14,480 nucleotides of DNA from Acidobacteriota bacterium (GCA_020853255.1 JADYZI010000436.1:1-14480); one strand, 5' to 3'. Positions 1 through 6,804 are shown, counted from the stretch's first letter. Numbers and translations are program-made. Notes: generated by a model not told the origin, from the sequence alone.

Positions 1-96
1 CATGCGGATCTTTTCATCAAGGTACATCGAGCAGCCCGGCGATTGCTCGCCGTCCCGAAGAGTTGTGTCGAAAATGGCGATCGTTTCTGATTTCAT
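1..96 (-). CDS. leuA: 2-isopropylmalate synthase, N-terminal fragment (runs off window)
   Basis: Only the first 32 codons are present; the rest lies left of the window. Reading the minus strand from the ATG at 96-94 gives [20 protein letters not shown] followed by [12 protein letters not shown]. The [13 protein letters not shown] block is the N-terminal signature of the DRE-TIM metallolyases that condense acetyl-CoA with 2-oxo acids, and this form with SPG is typical of 2-isopropylmalate synthase, the first step of leucine synthesis. Homocitrate or citramalate synthase share the motif and cannot be excluded from 32 residues. A GGAG ribosome site lies about 8 nt upstream. A sigma-70-type promoter sits at 155-183 and a divergent LysR gene begins at 266, which suggests that the regulator controls this gene. 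Confidence 0.85.
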   Translation of the reverse strand, partial: MKSETIAIFDTTLRDGEQSPGCSMYLDEKIRM

Positions 97-154
97 AAGG
101 TCTCCGTCAATAAATATCGTGTCCGGACGATGGATCTTATCGATCCAAGCGGAA

Positions 155-183
155 ATCTTATTAGTGCCGGGGACGAAAGTCAA
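155..183 (-). promoter_or_regulatory. sigma-70-type promoter of leuA
   Basis: On the minus strand TTGACT (183-178) and TAAGAT (160-155) are separated by exactly 17 nt, a good match to -35/-10 boxes. The predicted start near 148 leaves a leader of about 50 nt before the ATG at 96. The leader contains a short GGATC-GATAA-GATCC stem-loop. The palindromes at 201-231 lie about 55-85 nt upstream of this start, the usual place for a LysR-type activator. Confidence 0.6.
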
Positions 184-200
184 TGTTATCTTTTCATTTC

Positions 201-231
201 TTACATAATATATTGTAATATAGTGATCACT
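201..231. promoter_or_regulatory. candidate LysR operator: two palindromes in the leuA/lysR intergenic region
   Basis: The AT-rich stretch contains TTACA-N8-TGTAA (201-218), whose right part fits the LysR T-N11-A core (T206 to A218). A perfect palindrome AGTGATCACT follows at 222-231, and a second TTGTAA copy at 231-236 lies 18 nt after the one at 213-218. The region lies between two divergent genes and upstream of the leuA -35 box, so binding by the neighbouring LysR protein is the simplest reading. TATAGT at 219-224 could be the -10 box of the LysR gene, which would put the gene under its own repression; no convincing -35 was found for it. Confidence 0.45.
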
Positions 232-265
232 TGTAAGACAGGTCGGACATACCGCGATCTCAACA

Positions 266-1150
266 ATGGATATTAATCAGCTTGAAGTTCTTGTGACCGT
301 TGCTCGTGAGAAAAGTTTCTCACGCGCCGCCGAACTGCTTGACCGTACACAGCCTGCCGTCAGCCAGGCGATCCGGCGGCTTGAGGCCGAGATCGGCGAA
401 ACCCTTTTTGACCGGTCATCCAAAGACGGCACACTCACCTTTGCCGGTGAGGTCCTGGTCGGATATGCAAAGCAGATGCTTAACTTGCGGAACGCGGCGG
501 GCAATGCCATTCGTGATCTTCGCGGCCTTCACAAGGGCAAGGTGACGATCTCCGCGAACGAACATACAGTATTCTGTATTCTGCCGGTGATCGAAGCATT
601 TCGCGAACGGCACCAAAATATTAAGATCGAGGTGCAGCGGGGCGTCGCCAGCCGTATTCCTAAAGAGATCACCGCCCGCGAGGTAGAACTTGGCGTGATC
701 TCATTCAAACCGAACGATGAAACGCTCCGTTCGGTCCCGATCCTGACCGACGAGCTAAGGCTGATAGTTGCTCCCGGCCATCCGTTGGCCGGAAAGAGTT
801 CGGTCTCTGTAAAAGAGTTGGGCAATGAGATATTTATTGCTCACAACGCGGTCTCGCCATATCGCCGAAAGGTCATTGAGACGTTCGAGCGGAACAAGAC
901 GACCTTGAACATTGCGGTCGAACTGCCGTCGCTGGAAGCGATCAAAAAGCTTGTTGAGACCGGGGCCGGTGTGGCCCTTGTACCAAAACTTGCGGCCGCG
1001 GGCGAGATAGAAAGCGGCCAGCTTTTTGGCCTGTCAGTCGCGGAATTGAAACTTGAGCGAAAGCTGAATATCGTCTATCGCAAGAATTCGGTCCTATCGC
1101 ACGCGGCCGAAGCGTTTCTGGCCGTAGCAAAGGAAATGGGCCGGCAATAA
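266..1150 (+). CDS. LysR-type transcriptional regulator
   Basis: A DNA-binding transcriptional regulator of 294 residues, the usual length for the family. The N-terminal winged helix-turn-helix covers about residues 1-60, with the recognition segment at F18-R37 ([16 protein letters not shown] is textbook LysR). A linker helix follows to about residue 88. The rest is the periplasmic-binding-protein-like effector domain, starting at GKVTISANE (about 91), with the [12 protein letters not shown] strand near 170 and GAGVALVPK near 235. It is transcribed away from leuA, so a role in leucine or branched-chain amino-acid control is likely but inferred. The ligand cannot be read from sequence. No strong ribosome site precedes the ATG (upstream is GATCTCAACA), but the start matches the family N-terminus exactly. 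Confidence 0.9.
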   Translation: MDINQLEVLVTVAREKSFSRAAELLDRTQPAVSQAIRRLEAEIGETLFDRSSKDGTLTFAGEVLVGYAKQMLNLRNAAGNAIRDLRGLHKGKVTISANEHTVFCILPVIEAFRERHQNIKIEVQRGVASRIPKEITAREVELGVISFKPNDETLRSVPILTDELRLIVAPGHPLAGKSSVSVKELGNEIFIAHNAVSPYRRKVIETFERNKTTLNIAVELPSLEAIKKLVETGAGVALVPKLAAAGEIESGQLFGLSVAELKLERKLNIVYRKNSVLSHAAEAFLAVAKEMGRQ

Positions 1151-1155
1151 TTTTC

Positions 1156-1183
1156 TTGCGAAATCGTTGGCACGTGCTAAGAT
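1156..1183 (+). promoter_or_regulatory. candidate sigma-70 promoter of the YbdK-family gene
   Basis: TTGCGA (1156-1161) and TAAGAT (1178-1183) are 16 nt apart, just after the LysR stop. A start near 1190 would give a leader of about 64 nt containing the 1223-1237 hairpin. The spacing is acceptable but the -35 box is only a partial match. Confidence 0.4.
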
Positions 1184-1222
1184 AAGGCACTCCGTAGAAC
1201 AGACATAGCTTGTCGGACGCTC

Positions 1223-1237
1223 CAGGCTGACAGCCTG
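1223..1237 (+). other. short perfect hairpin upstream of the YbdK-family gene
   Basis: CAGGCT-GAC-AGCCTG forms a 6-bp GC-rich stem with a 3-nt loop, 16 nt before the ATG at 1254. It has no U-tract, so it is a poor terminator. It could be a leader structure close to the ribosome site or a protein-binding site. Confidence 0.4.
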
Positions 1238-1253
1238 CATACCAATTGAATAT

Positions 1254-2375
1254 ATGTTCGAACAATTCACACTCGGCATTGAGGAAGAATTCCAGATCGT
1301 AGACCCGGAAACACGAGAATTGAGATCGCACGTTTCGGAGATACTTGACGAAGGCCGACTGCTATTGGGCGAAAAGATCAAGCCTGAGATGATCCAATCG
1401 ATGATAGAGGTCGGCACAGGCGTTTGTGCGAACATTCAGGAGGCGCGCGAAGATATCAGCAAGCTCCGATGCATCATTTCCGGCCTTGCGCGTAAGAAAG
1501 GAATGGAGATCGTCGCCGCTTCGACGCATCCGTTCTCAAAGTGGTCCGAGCAGGAGATCTACGACGGCGACCGCTATAAGCTGCTGGTTGACGAACTGCA
1601 AATGGTGGCACGCAGCCTTTTGATCTTCGGCGTTCACGTTCATGTCGGCGTGCCCGATCTTGAACGCCGCATCCACATCATGAACGCTGCCCGTTATTTT
1701 CTGCCGCACCTTTTGGCCCTGACGACCTCGTCGCCGTTTTGGCTGGGATTTAACACCGGCCTTAAGTCATACCGCTCTGAAGTATTCAAGAAGTTTCCCC
1801 GAACGGAGGTGCCTGACCATTTTGAGTCGTACCAGCAGTACCAAAGTTATGTCGATCTGCTGATAAAGATGAACTGCATCCCTGACGGTTCCAAGATCTG
1901 GTGGGATGTGCGGCCGCATTACAAATTCCCGACGCTTGAATTCCGCGTCTGCGATATACCGACCCGAGTTGATGACACTATCGCGGTAGCCGCCTTGTTT
2001 CAGGCGATCGTTTGTAAACTGCACCGGCTGATTGACTCCAACCTCGGCTGGCGGATATATCACCGGCGGCTGATCCTTGAGAATAAATGGCGGGCGATAC
2101 GTTATGGCTTGGACGGCAAGCTTCTCGACCTCGGCAAACAAAAGGAAGTGCCGGTAAAAGACCTTATCCGCGAGCTGCTTGAGTTTGTCGATGACGTTGT
2201 CGATCCGCTCGATTCACGCAAAGAGATCGAGCACGTCCACACCATCCTCGACCGAGGAACCTCCGCAGATGAACAACTAAAAGTTTTCGAAGAGTCAGGC
2301 GGCGATTTCAACGCCGTCGTCGATATGCTCATCAAAAACACGTTGGAAAATGTCCCGGACCGCTGCTTTGACTGA
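1254..2375 (+). CDS. ybdK: carboxylate-amine ligase, YbdK / glutamate-cysteine ligase family 2
   Basis: Predicted ATP-dependent ligase that joins a carboxylate (probably the gamma-carboxyl of glutamate) to an amine; E. coli YbdK has weak glutamate-cysteine ligase activity. The 373 residues are a full-length family member. Landmarks are LGIEEEFQIVD (7-17, the acidic metal/ATP strand), THPFSKW (91-97), FGVHVHVGV (125-133), KIWWDVRPHYKFPTLEFRVCD (214-234) and ENKWRAIRYGLDG (276-288). All expected acidic and histidine positions are present, so the enzyme looks intact. No partner genes that often accompany this family (ATP-grasp or amidotransferase proteins) are in the window, so the physiological substrate is open. 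No clear ribosome site precedes the ATG. The gene converges with the Crp/Fnr gene, the two stops being about 20 nt apart. Confidence 0.87.
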   Translation: MFEQFTLGIEEEFQIVDPETRELRSHVSEILDEGRLLLGEKIKPEMIQSMIEVGTGVCANIQEAREDISKLRCIISGLARKKGMEIVAASTHPFSKWSEQEIYDGDRYKLLVDELQMVARSLLIFGVHVHVGVPDLERRIHIMNAARYFLPHLLALTTSSPFWLGFNTGLKSYRSEVFKKFPRTEVPDHFESYQQYQSYVDLLIKMNCIPDGSKIWWDVRPHYKFPTLEFRVCDIPTRVDDTIAVAALFQAIVCKLHRLIDSNLGWRIYHRRLILENKWRAIRYGLDGKLLDLGKQKEVPVKDLIRELLEFVDDVVDPLDSRKEIEHVHTILDRGTSADEQLKVFEESGGDFNAVVDMLIKNTLENVPDRCFD

Positions 2376-2395
2376 CATTAAGCACGTTTGGCCGA

Positions 2396-3112
2396 TCAGC
2401 CCACGTAGCGTCTTAGAGCATCGACATTTGGGACATTGACCGTCTTGCCGGCCACATCGATCAGGCCAGCGGCCTGCATTCTAAGGATCGATCTTGTGAC
2501 TACTTCCCTGACCGTGCCGATCCTTGCGGCCAGTTGGCTGTGCGTCAATTCCTGAACAAAGCTGATCGAATCGCCATCGCGGCTTCCGCGTCGGCCTGCC
2601 TCTTCCAGGATAAATTTTGCTATCCGCTGGCCGACCTCACGGAGCGATAGCGTTTCAACCAGTTCGGCGCATTTGCGAAGGCGCGTTGCCAGAAGTTTTG
2701 TCGCCGCAAGCGCAAGCTGGGGGTGTTTTGTCGAGATCGAACGAATATCTTCCTTTGCGATAAAGAAAACACGTGACGGCTCTTCGGCCGCAACGGTAGA
2801 TGGATAATCGCCTTCATCAAAGACCGGAACTTCCGCAACGGTAGTGATCGCCCGCTCGACGTGAATGACCTGCTCCCGTCCGTCGGGGCCTGAGCGATAG
2901 GCCCGAAGCGAGCCTTCGGCGATAACATAAAGCCCGGCGGCGGGGTCACCCGCGAGAAATAATATCTCATTCCGGTCAAGCCGCTTCTCGACCACACGCG
3001 ACGCAAGAACATCTAGAACCGGCCCGTCAAGCTGTCCAAAAAGCTCCGTCTTAACTAAGATCTCGATCCTGTCCACAATCGGATGATTACATTTTTGGAT
3101 ACATCCCGCCAA
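2396..3112 (-). CDS. Crp/Fnr-family transcriptional regulator
   Basis: A 238-residue regulator with an N-terminal cyclic-nucleotide-binding-type beta-barrel (about 20-130; LFLAGDPAAGLYVIAEGSLR at 51-70 is the core of the fold), a dimerisation helix (about 135-165) and a C-terminal helix-turn-helix (LTHSQLAARIGTVREVVTR at 189-207). The start is a TTG at 3112-3110; an in-frame TGA lies only five codons upstream. A GTG at codon 13 (3076-3074) is an alternative, and neither has a good ribosome site. If TTG is used, the protein begins with two Cys (C4, C8); the only other is C148. This is not the four-Cys pattern of classical FNR, so an FNR-type iron-sulfur cluster is not supported. It lies 66 nt after the TDT gene on the same strand, so it is probably co-transcribed and may regulate the reductase operon upstream. 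Confidence 0.88.
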   Translation of the reverse strand: MAGCIQKCNHPIVDRIEILVKTELFGQLDGPVLDVLASRVVEKRLDRNEILFLAGDPAAGLYVIAEGSLRAYRSGPDGREQVIHVERAITTVAEVPVFDEGDYPSTVAAEEPSRVFFIAKEDIRSISTKHPQLALAATKLLATRLRKCAELVETLSLREVGQRIAKFILEEAGRRGSRDGDSISFVQELTHSQLAARIGTVREVVTRSILRMQAAGLIDVAGKTVNVPNVDALRRYVG

Positions 3113-3178
3113 ATCGCGGACGAATCAGCGGCGGCGGACGCGGATGCCGATCAGTGGAAAATATTCCGCGCGTCAGGC

Positions 3179-4246
3179 TCAACCGGCGGCGGGATCCTGC
3201 GACTGTTTTGGGATAAGCGTATAGATCAATCCCGCAAACGCGGCAACCCAGGCCGCGATCGCAAGATAGATAAATACTCTTGGTATCCACATCAGCGGCT
3301 CAAAATCGAGCGCCTTCGAGAGTTGGAAAGTGCAGGTGGTGTACATTCCCAGCGGGAACACCATGCCCCAGTACTGTGGATCGTAGCGAAGCGGAAACCG
3401 CTTATAAACGTGCCGCCAGAAGCCCAGCATGAACAGCAACGGTATCCACCAGGTACCGGCCGACCAAAAGAAAAGCGTGAAGCCGCGCAAAAACGGCGCG
3501 ATCTCAGTCAGAAAATGAGATTCGGGAGCGGCGATGATCAGCCGTGCCCCGGCAAGAGTTGTTATCGCAACCGCCCCCATATTGATCCAGTACGGCGGCG
3601 TCAGCGTTTCGCTGGAAATACTGAGAAATGTGAACTGATAGAAGATGAGTGTGATAATGACCAAGTACAGCAGGCAACCGACCAGGAACATGCAGACCGT
3701 AAAGAACAGTATAAGGTCCGCATATGCCATATAATGCCCGGCAAGCAGCGTACCCAGAACAGATATCGACTGTGTGGCGACCCCGGCGATAAGCCATGCT
3801 CCGTTCAGTCCTTTGTCGAGTGCGGGCTTGTTCTCACGAATTGTCATCGCCATGAAAAAGCCGTACATCGTCAGCGTCCAGAGAACGAGGCCAATGAACC
3901 AGAAAACAAGAGCGAGCTGAAATTGTTCAACCACCAACACAAGCTGGCTTCCAAACACGCAGGTACCAGCAGGGACCGTGAAAAAACCCGGCCCGCGGGC
4001 ATGATTGCTGAGGTCGACGCGAATGCGGTCCGGAAAACGGACAATACGAAGCAAAAGTAGTATCCAGAGCAGTGCGAAAGCAAGGGTATTGAGATAAACA
4101 AGCGCCCAGGCGAACGTCTCCAGCCCGAGCAGATGCGAAGCTATTGACGTTATGCCGGTTGCCATGACGAGAGCAAAATAGCCGGGGAAAAGGTCAGCTA
4201 TCGCCCCAGCGATCTTACCGGTTACTAGAGTTTTATTTTCTGCCAC
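3179..4246 (-). CDS. TDT / TehA-SLAC1 family transporter or anion channel
   Basis: A 355-residue protein with about ten hydrophobic segments, the size and topology of the tellurite-resistance/dicarboxylate transporter family, which includes the bacterial TehA channel, yeast Mae1 and Ssu1, and the plant nitrate/chloride channel SLAC1. Family landmarks are GYFALVMATGITS near the N-terminus (22-34), TPPYWINMGAVAI (216-228) and YWGMVFPLGMYT (292-303). The start is GTG at 4246; the in-frame upstream region reaches a TAA without another start. Its position beside a probable nitrate reductase operon and a Crp/Fnr gene, together with the absence of NarK or NasFED-type genes, makes nitrate, nitrite or another small anion a reasonable substrate guess. 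That is inference; sulfite or C4-dicarboxylate transport is also possible. Confidence 0.85.
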   Translation of the reverse strand: MAENKTLVTGKIAGAIADLFPGYFALVMATGITSIASHLLGLETFAWALVYLNTLAFALLWILLLLRIVRFPDRIRVDLSNHARGPGFFTVPAGTCVFGSQLVLVVEQFQLALVFWFIGLVLWTLTMYGFFMAMTIRENKPALDKGLNGAWLIAGVATQSISVLGTLLAGHYMAYADLILFFTVCMFLVGCLLYLVIITLIFYQFTFLSISSETLTPPYWINMGAVAITTLAGARLIIAAPESHFLTEIAPFLRGFTLFFWSAGTWWIPLLFMLGFWRHVYKRFPLRYDPQYWGMVFPLGMYTTCTFQLSKALDFEPLMWIPRVFIYLAIAAWVAAFAGLIYTLIPKQSQDPAAG

Positions 4247-4352
4247 GTTGTTTGGCTCATTGGGCCATTTTTATGTATGGATCGGAAAAACTCGCTCCCG
4301 CAGCACCCTGAAGGCAACCCATGGCCGGCGCCCAAGCGAACGAGCCTATGTC

Positions 4353-4502
4353 AAAACTCGCTCCAACCGCGGCTTTGCCGTTCTATTTGCGGAAAAGCTA
4401 TGCTTTTCCGCCGAGTATTGACTTTCAACGCGGCTCTGCCGCCAATGCCGCAAATCCTTGACTTAATTAGCCTTATCCGGCGACCATAGGCGGCGAAGCC
4501 GC
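4353..4502. repeat. cluster of short GC-rich hairpins in the non-coding gap
   Basis: Four small inverted repeats lie in 135 nt: CGGC-TTT-GCCG (4370-4380), GCGGAAAAGC-TAT-GCTTTTCCGC (4389-4411, a 10-bp perfect stem), GCGGC-TCT-GCCGC around 4431-4442, and GCGGC-GAA-GCCGC (4490-4502). Three share the core GCGGC-NNN-GCCG(C) and differ mainly in the loop, as expected for an iterated small palindromic repeat. A 12-nt direct repeat AAAACTCGCTCC occurs at 4287-4298 and 4353-4364. No reading frame in the stretch resembles a protein. The stretch may hold terminators or processing sites between the reductase operon and the TDT gene. Confidence 0.5.
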
Positions 4503-4530
4503 ACGCTGACTGATGGGGCCGAGACGAGGA

Positions 4531-4680
4531 TGTCTGAAACCTTTTACCTGCTCCAGAATAGAGGCAATTTGAACGCGGATCATGCGGATCCAGCGGATCA
4601 AAACGGATAGATCCGCTCAATCCTGCATGATCCGCGTTCAAAAATGCATTGATGCCTCAGACTTTTGGTCATTTCAGACA
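4531..4680. repeat. long nested inverted repeat built on GCGGATC units
   Basis: An 18-nt perfect inverted repeat, TTTGAACGCGGATCATGC at 4568-4585 and its complement at 4625-4642, continues inward through GGATCCAGCGGATC (4586-4599) against 4610-4623 with two mismatches, leaving a loop of about 10 nt. Outside it, GAGGCA (4561-4566) pairs with TGCCTC (4653-4658), and TGTCTGAAA (4531-4539) pairs with TTTCAGACA (4672-4680). The inner stem is about 32 bp. The whole could fold as a 150-nt cruciform or RNA hairpin. It resembles the dispersed palindromic (REP/MITE-like) elements with GCGGATC/GATCCGC units seen between genes in several phyla. No target-site duplication was found. Confidence 0.7.
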
Positions 4681-4750
4681 CCGTCGCAAATAGACAGGCA
4701 AAGCCCGACGAAGATCAAGTTCTGACGGACGAGATCGGATACTGCTCCCG

Positions 4751-5089
4751 CTATTTGCGCAGGTACCCAGTGCTTGTCCGCTTTGCCGATGCCGGCTTCC
4801 ACCACAAAAAGATGGTGAGAGCAATTACCCAGCACGCGACCGAAGCCGCGATGAGCGGAATAAGCTGGTCAAATTCCCGGGCCAATGCGGCCTCAATAGT
4901 TGCGGCAAGTATCCAGAGTTGGGCCACGTTGATCATCACCAAAAGGACAAGCCGAGCCTGCCAGACGGCTGTTCGGCCGGGTTCGGGAGGCCGTCTGCCT
5001 GCATGAAAATGTGACGGCCAATTTGGGCCGTAAGCTTCTGCCGCTTTCCGTTTTGCTTGTTGATCAGACCGAGTATTAAATGTTTCCAT
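4751..5089 (-). CDS. small two-helix membrane protein, last gene of the reductase operon (possibly DUF6755-like)
   Basis: A 112-residue protein with a polar N-terminal 40 residues and two hydrophobic helices at about 43-66 (LVLLVMINVAQLWILAAT) and 76-97 (LIPLIAASVACWVIALTIF), ending in a basic tail. The QLW.LAAT.EA and ASVACW pieces remind me of the family named DUF6755, but that is recall, not a search. The ATG at 5089 has an AGGAAG ribosome site about 6 nt upstream and overlaps the end of the Rieske gene by 14 nt, which implies translational coupling. A small two-helix protein coupled to a Rieske protein could be a membrane anchor or assembly subunit of the complex; function is unknown. A hairpin-rich non-coding region follows. 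Confidence 0.72.
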   Translation of the reverse strand: METFNTRSDQQAKRKAAEAYGPNWPSHFHAGRRPPEPGRTAVWQARLVLLVMINVAQLWILAATIEAALAREFDQLIPLIAASVACWVIALTIFLWWKPASAKRTSTGYLRK

Positions 5090-5651
5090 GCTCGCTTCCT
5101 CCCACTCGGATCACGCCGGTCGCCCAAACCTCGTCGCCGCGAACTTCGATCGCGATCCGGTCCAGCGGCCGCTGCGGCGGGCCGTAAAGTACATTGCCTG
5201 TCCGGGCGTCAAATCCTCCCTCGTGGCAAGGGCACTCCAGCCGGTCATGTGACTTCGCATAGTAAACCGGGCACGTCAAATGTGTGCATTTCTGGCCAAA
5301 GGCGGAATATTCGCCTTTTGGGCCGCGCACCAGGATCGCGGAGTCCTGTTCGCCGGGGTATTTGAAATTTAGAGCGCTTCCCGGCTCAAGTGATGCCGAG
5401 CCCTCGATCTGCATTGGCGTGAAGTGCTCCGGCTGTCCCGCATCATACACCGCCTTGCCTGCAAATACAGCAGAGCTTGCTAAAAGAGCGCTCGACGTTA
5501 CGAACAGAAAGTTGCAGAACTCGCGACGCGTCACCTGCGATTCGTCAGCGCGTTCGTACGGGAATTCCTCCTGGTAAGGTGCGGTCGCTATCCGAACGTC
5601 CTTTTCGTTTGAAAGGACATCCTTGATCGCATCAGGCAAATTCGAACTCAT
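5076..5651 (-). CDS. Rieske 2Fe-2S protein with twin-arginine motif
   Basis: An electron-transfer subunit of 191 residues. The cluster-binding boxes are CTHLTC (C122, H124, C127) and CPCHEGGFD (C140, C142, H143). C122/H124/C140/H143 are the expected ligands and C127/C142 the disulfide pair, as in Rieske proteins of cytochrome bc1 complexes. The GPPQRPLD proline loop follows (157-164). Upstream, TRREFCNFLF (41-50) plus a hydrophobic stretch to about residue 64 (ending AVFAG) looks like a Tat signal or uncleaved membrane anchor, preceded by an unusually long 40-residue polar N-region. The head domain is therefore expected on the outer face of the membrane. It starts 30 nt after the ferredoxin-like gene and its end overlaps the next gene. 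Its direct partner is probably the cytochrome b or the iron-sulfur subunit of this operon. Confidence 0.9.
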   Translation of the reverse strand: MSSNLPDAIKDVLSNEKDVRIATAPYQEEFPYERADESQVTRREFCNFLFVTSSALLASSAVFAGKAVYDAGQPEHFTPMQIEGSASLEPGSALNFKYPGEQDSAILVRGPKGEYSAFGQKCTHLTCPVYYAKSHDRLECPCHEGGFDARTGNVLYGPPQRPLDRIAIEVRGDEVWATGVIRVGGSEHGNI

Positions 5652-5681
5652 AAAATAGGCTCCATTGAAATAAACGGCGTA

Positions 5682-6308
5682 CTAAAATTGATTGCTCTTG
5701 TCAGATTCCTCGGCCTGGGTGTCTATCCATGATTCATGGATCGCCGGGTCGGCGGCATCGATGCCTTCAACGCTCACCTCGTTTGAATCCGTCGGCAGCA
5801 TAAGATAGACCTTTGTCTCGACACGCTGGTTGCCGAAAACGTGCACATTGACCGGTTTTGTCCGCCGAAGCGGAACGATCTGTTCGTACGTGCCGAACGA
5901 CAGTGCGCCGGTCGGGCAAACACTTGCGCACATCGGCTTCAAGCCTTCGGACGTCCGGTCAAAGCACATATCGCATTTCATCTGCAGGTGCATCTGCGAA
6001 TTGTATTTTGGCACGCCGAACGGACAGGCATTGACGCAATTTCGGCAATCCAGACAGCGTGGTTTCAACGCCGTCATGACTATGCCGTCCTCGGTCATCT
6101 TTATGGCGTCGGCCGGACAGACCAGAGCACATGTCGGTTCAACGCAGTGCATACAGATGGTCGGCATTGTAGCGGTCGTCTCGGCCCTGTCGAAATAATC
6201 GACAAATATCATCGAGAAACCCTTATGTGTCGAGCACTCGCGGCACGCGGCAACGCAGGAACGGCAGCCGATGCACCGCTGCGGATCGACGAACATTGTT
6301 TCTTTCAT
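5682..6308 (-). CDS. four-cluster [4Fe-4S] ferredoxin-like electron-transfer subunit (NrfC/FdnH/DmsB type)
   Basis: A 208-residue subunit with sixteen cysteines in the arrangement of iron-sulfur subunits of DMSO-reductase-family enzymes: C12, C15, C18, C22; C52, C55, C60, C64; C85, C88, C91, C95; and C112, C115, C127, C131. All sixteen are present, so four [4Fe-4S] clusters forming an electron wire are expected. There is no signal peptide and no C-terminal membrane helix, so it should be cytoplasmic, next to the molybdoenzyme. The acidic C-terminal tail (about 175-208) is not part of the cluster domain. The gene begins 13 nt after the stress-protein gene, with an AGGGG ribosome site. It probably passes electrons between the membrane components and the molybdenum subunit. 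Confidence 0.92.
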   Translation of the reverse strand: MKETMFVDPQRCIGCRSCVAACRECSTHKGFSMIFVDYFDRAETTATMPTICMHCVEPTCALVCPADAIKMTEDGIVMTALKPRCLDCRNCVNACPFGVPKYNSQMHLQMKCDMCFDRTSEGLKPMCASVCPTGALSFGTYEQIVPLRRTKPVNVHVFGNQRVETKVYLMLPTDSNEVSVEGIDAADPAIHESWIDTQAEESDKSNQF

Positions 6309-6321
6309 ATTCCACCCCTAT

Positions 6322-6804
6322 TCAAGTTCGATCTTCCCCATCGACGACGTTGCGTTTCGGACGCACGATCGCGACCGAGCACGGTGCGTGCTGGACGACA
6401 GCTTGTGAAACACTGCCCATAAGCAATCTTTTCCATGCGCTCAAGCCACGCGAACCCATCACGATCAGATCCGATCCTTCCCGTTCGGCCGCGCCAACTA
6501 TTTCCTCGGCGGCCGAATGAAACGGACTAGCGGTAATAACTTCGGTCGTTATTTGCAGTCCGTTATCGGTCGAGCTGAATATTTGCTCGGCCTCCTCAAG
6601 TATCTCGTTGCCCTTCTTGACCGCTTCAGTGTGAATGTCACGGGTGATCTCGCTGTTAACGCCCATCAGGTCAGTAACCGGAAACGGCGCTTCGACAATG
6701 TGAATGATCTTCGCTTCGCTGCCCGGACCCCAGGAATTTCGGGCGACCTCTTGCAGCACAAGCGTACTGTTTTCAGAACCGTCGATCGGAATTAGTAGTT
6801 TCAT
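6322..6804 (-). CDS. universal stress protein, UspA family
   Basis: A single-domain UspA fold of 160 residues. It begins MKLLIPIDGSENS, the standard N-terminal strand with the nucleotide-contacting Asp, and carries the ATP-binding signature G-x2-G-x9-G-S at G117, G120, G130, S131. It therefore belongs to the ATP-binding subgroup. It has a very strong ribosome site (AAGGAGG, 6 nt before the ATG) and a 14-bp palindrome immediately upstream. It lies between the catalytic and iron-sulfur subunit genes of the reductase operon, 47 nt after the first and 13 nt before the second, so it is co-expressed with the enzyme. A role in regulation or stability under anaerobic or energy stress is plausible but not shown. 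Confidence 0.92.
   Translation of the reverse strand: MKLLIPIDGSENSTLVLQEVARNSWGPGSEAKIIHIVEAPFPVTDLMGVNSEITRDIHTEAVKKGNEILEEAEQIFSSTDNGLQITTEVITASPFHSAAEEIVGAAEREGSDLIVMGSRGLSAWKRLLMGSVSQAVVQHAPCSVAIVRPKRNVVDGEDRT

Noticed and set aside
2..208. 68-codon plus-strand open frame at the left edge
   Set aside because: The minus strand encodes the leuA N-terminus there, with promoter and ribosome site; the plus frame runs through the control region.
1169..1184. Possible sigma-54 promoter (TGGCACG...) upstream of the YbdK-family gene
   Set aside because: The -24 part matches, but the -12 position reads AAGAT instead of TTGCA, so the element is not functional by consensus.
3083..4060. 325-codon plus-strand open frame
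   Set aside because: It lies entirely opposite the TDT gene and the start of the Crp/Fnr gene. Its translation is highly charged and repetitive (Arg, Asp, Gln) with no domain, as expected for an antisense shadow of a membrane-protein gene.
4351..4641. 96-codon minus-strand open frame in the hairpin region
   Set aside because: It is made of the palindromic repeats (GCGGATC units), has no ribosome site and does not resemble a protein.
5841..6422. 193-codon plus-strand open frame
   Set aside because: It is opposite the ferredoxin-like gene, whose sixteen ordered cysteines prove the minus strand is the coding one.
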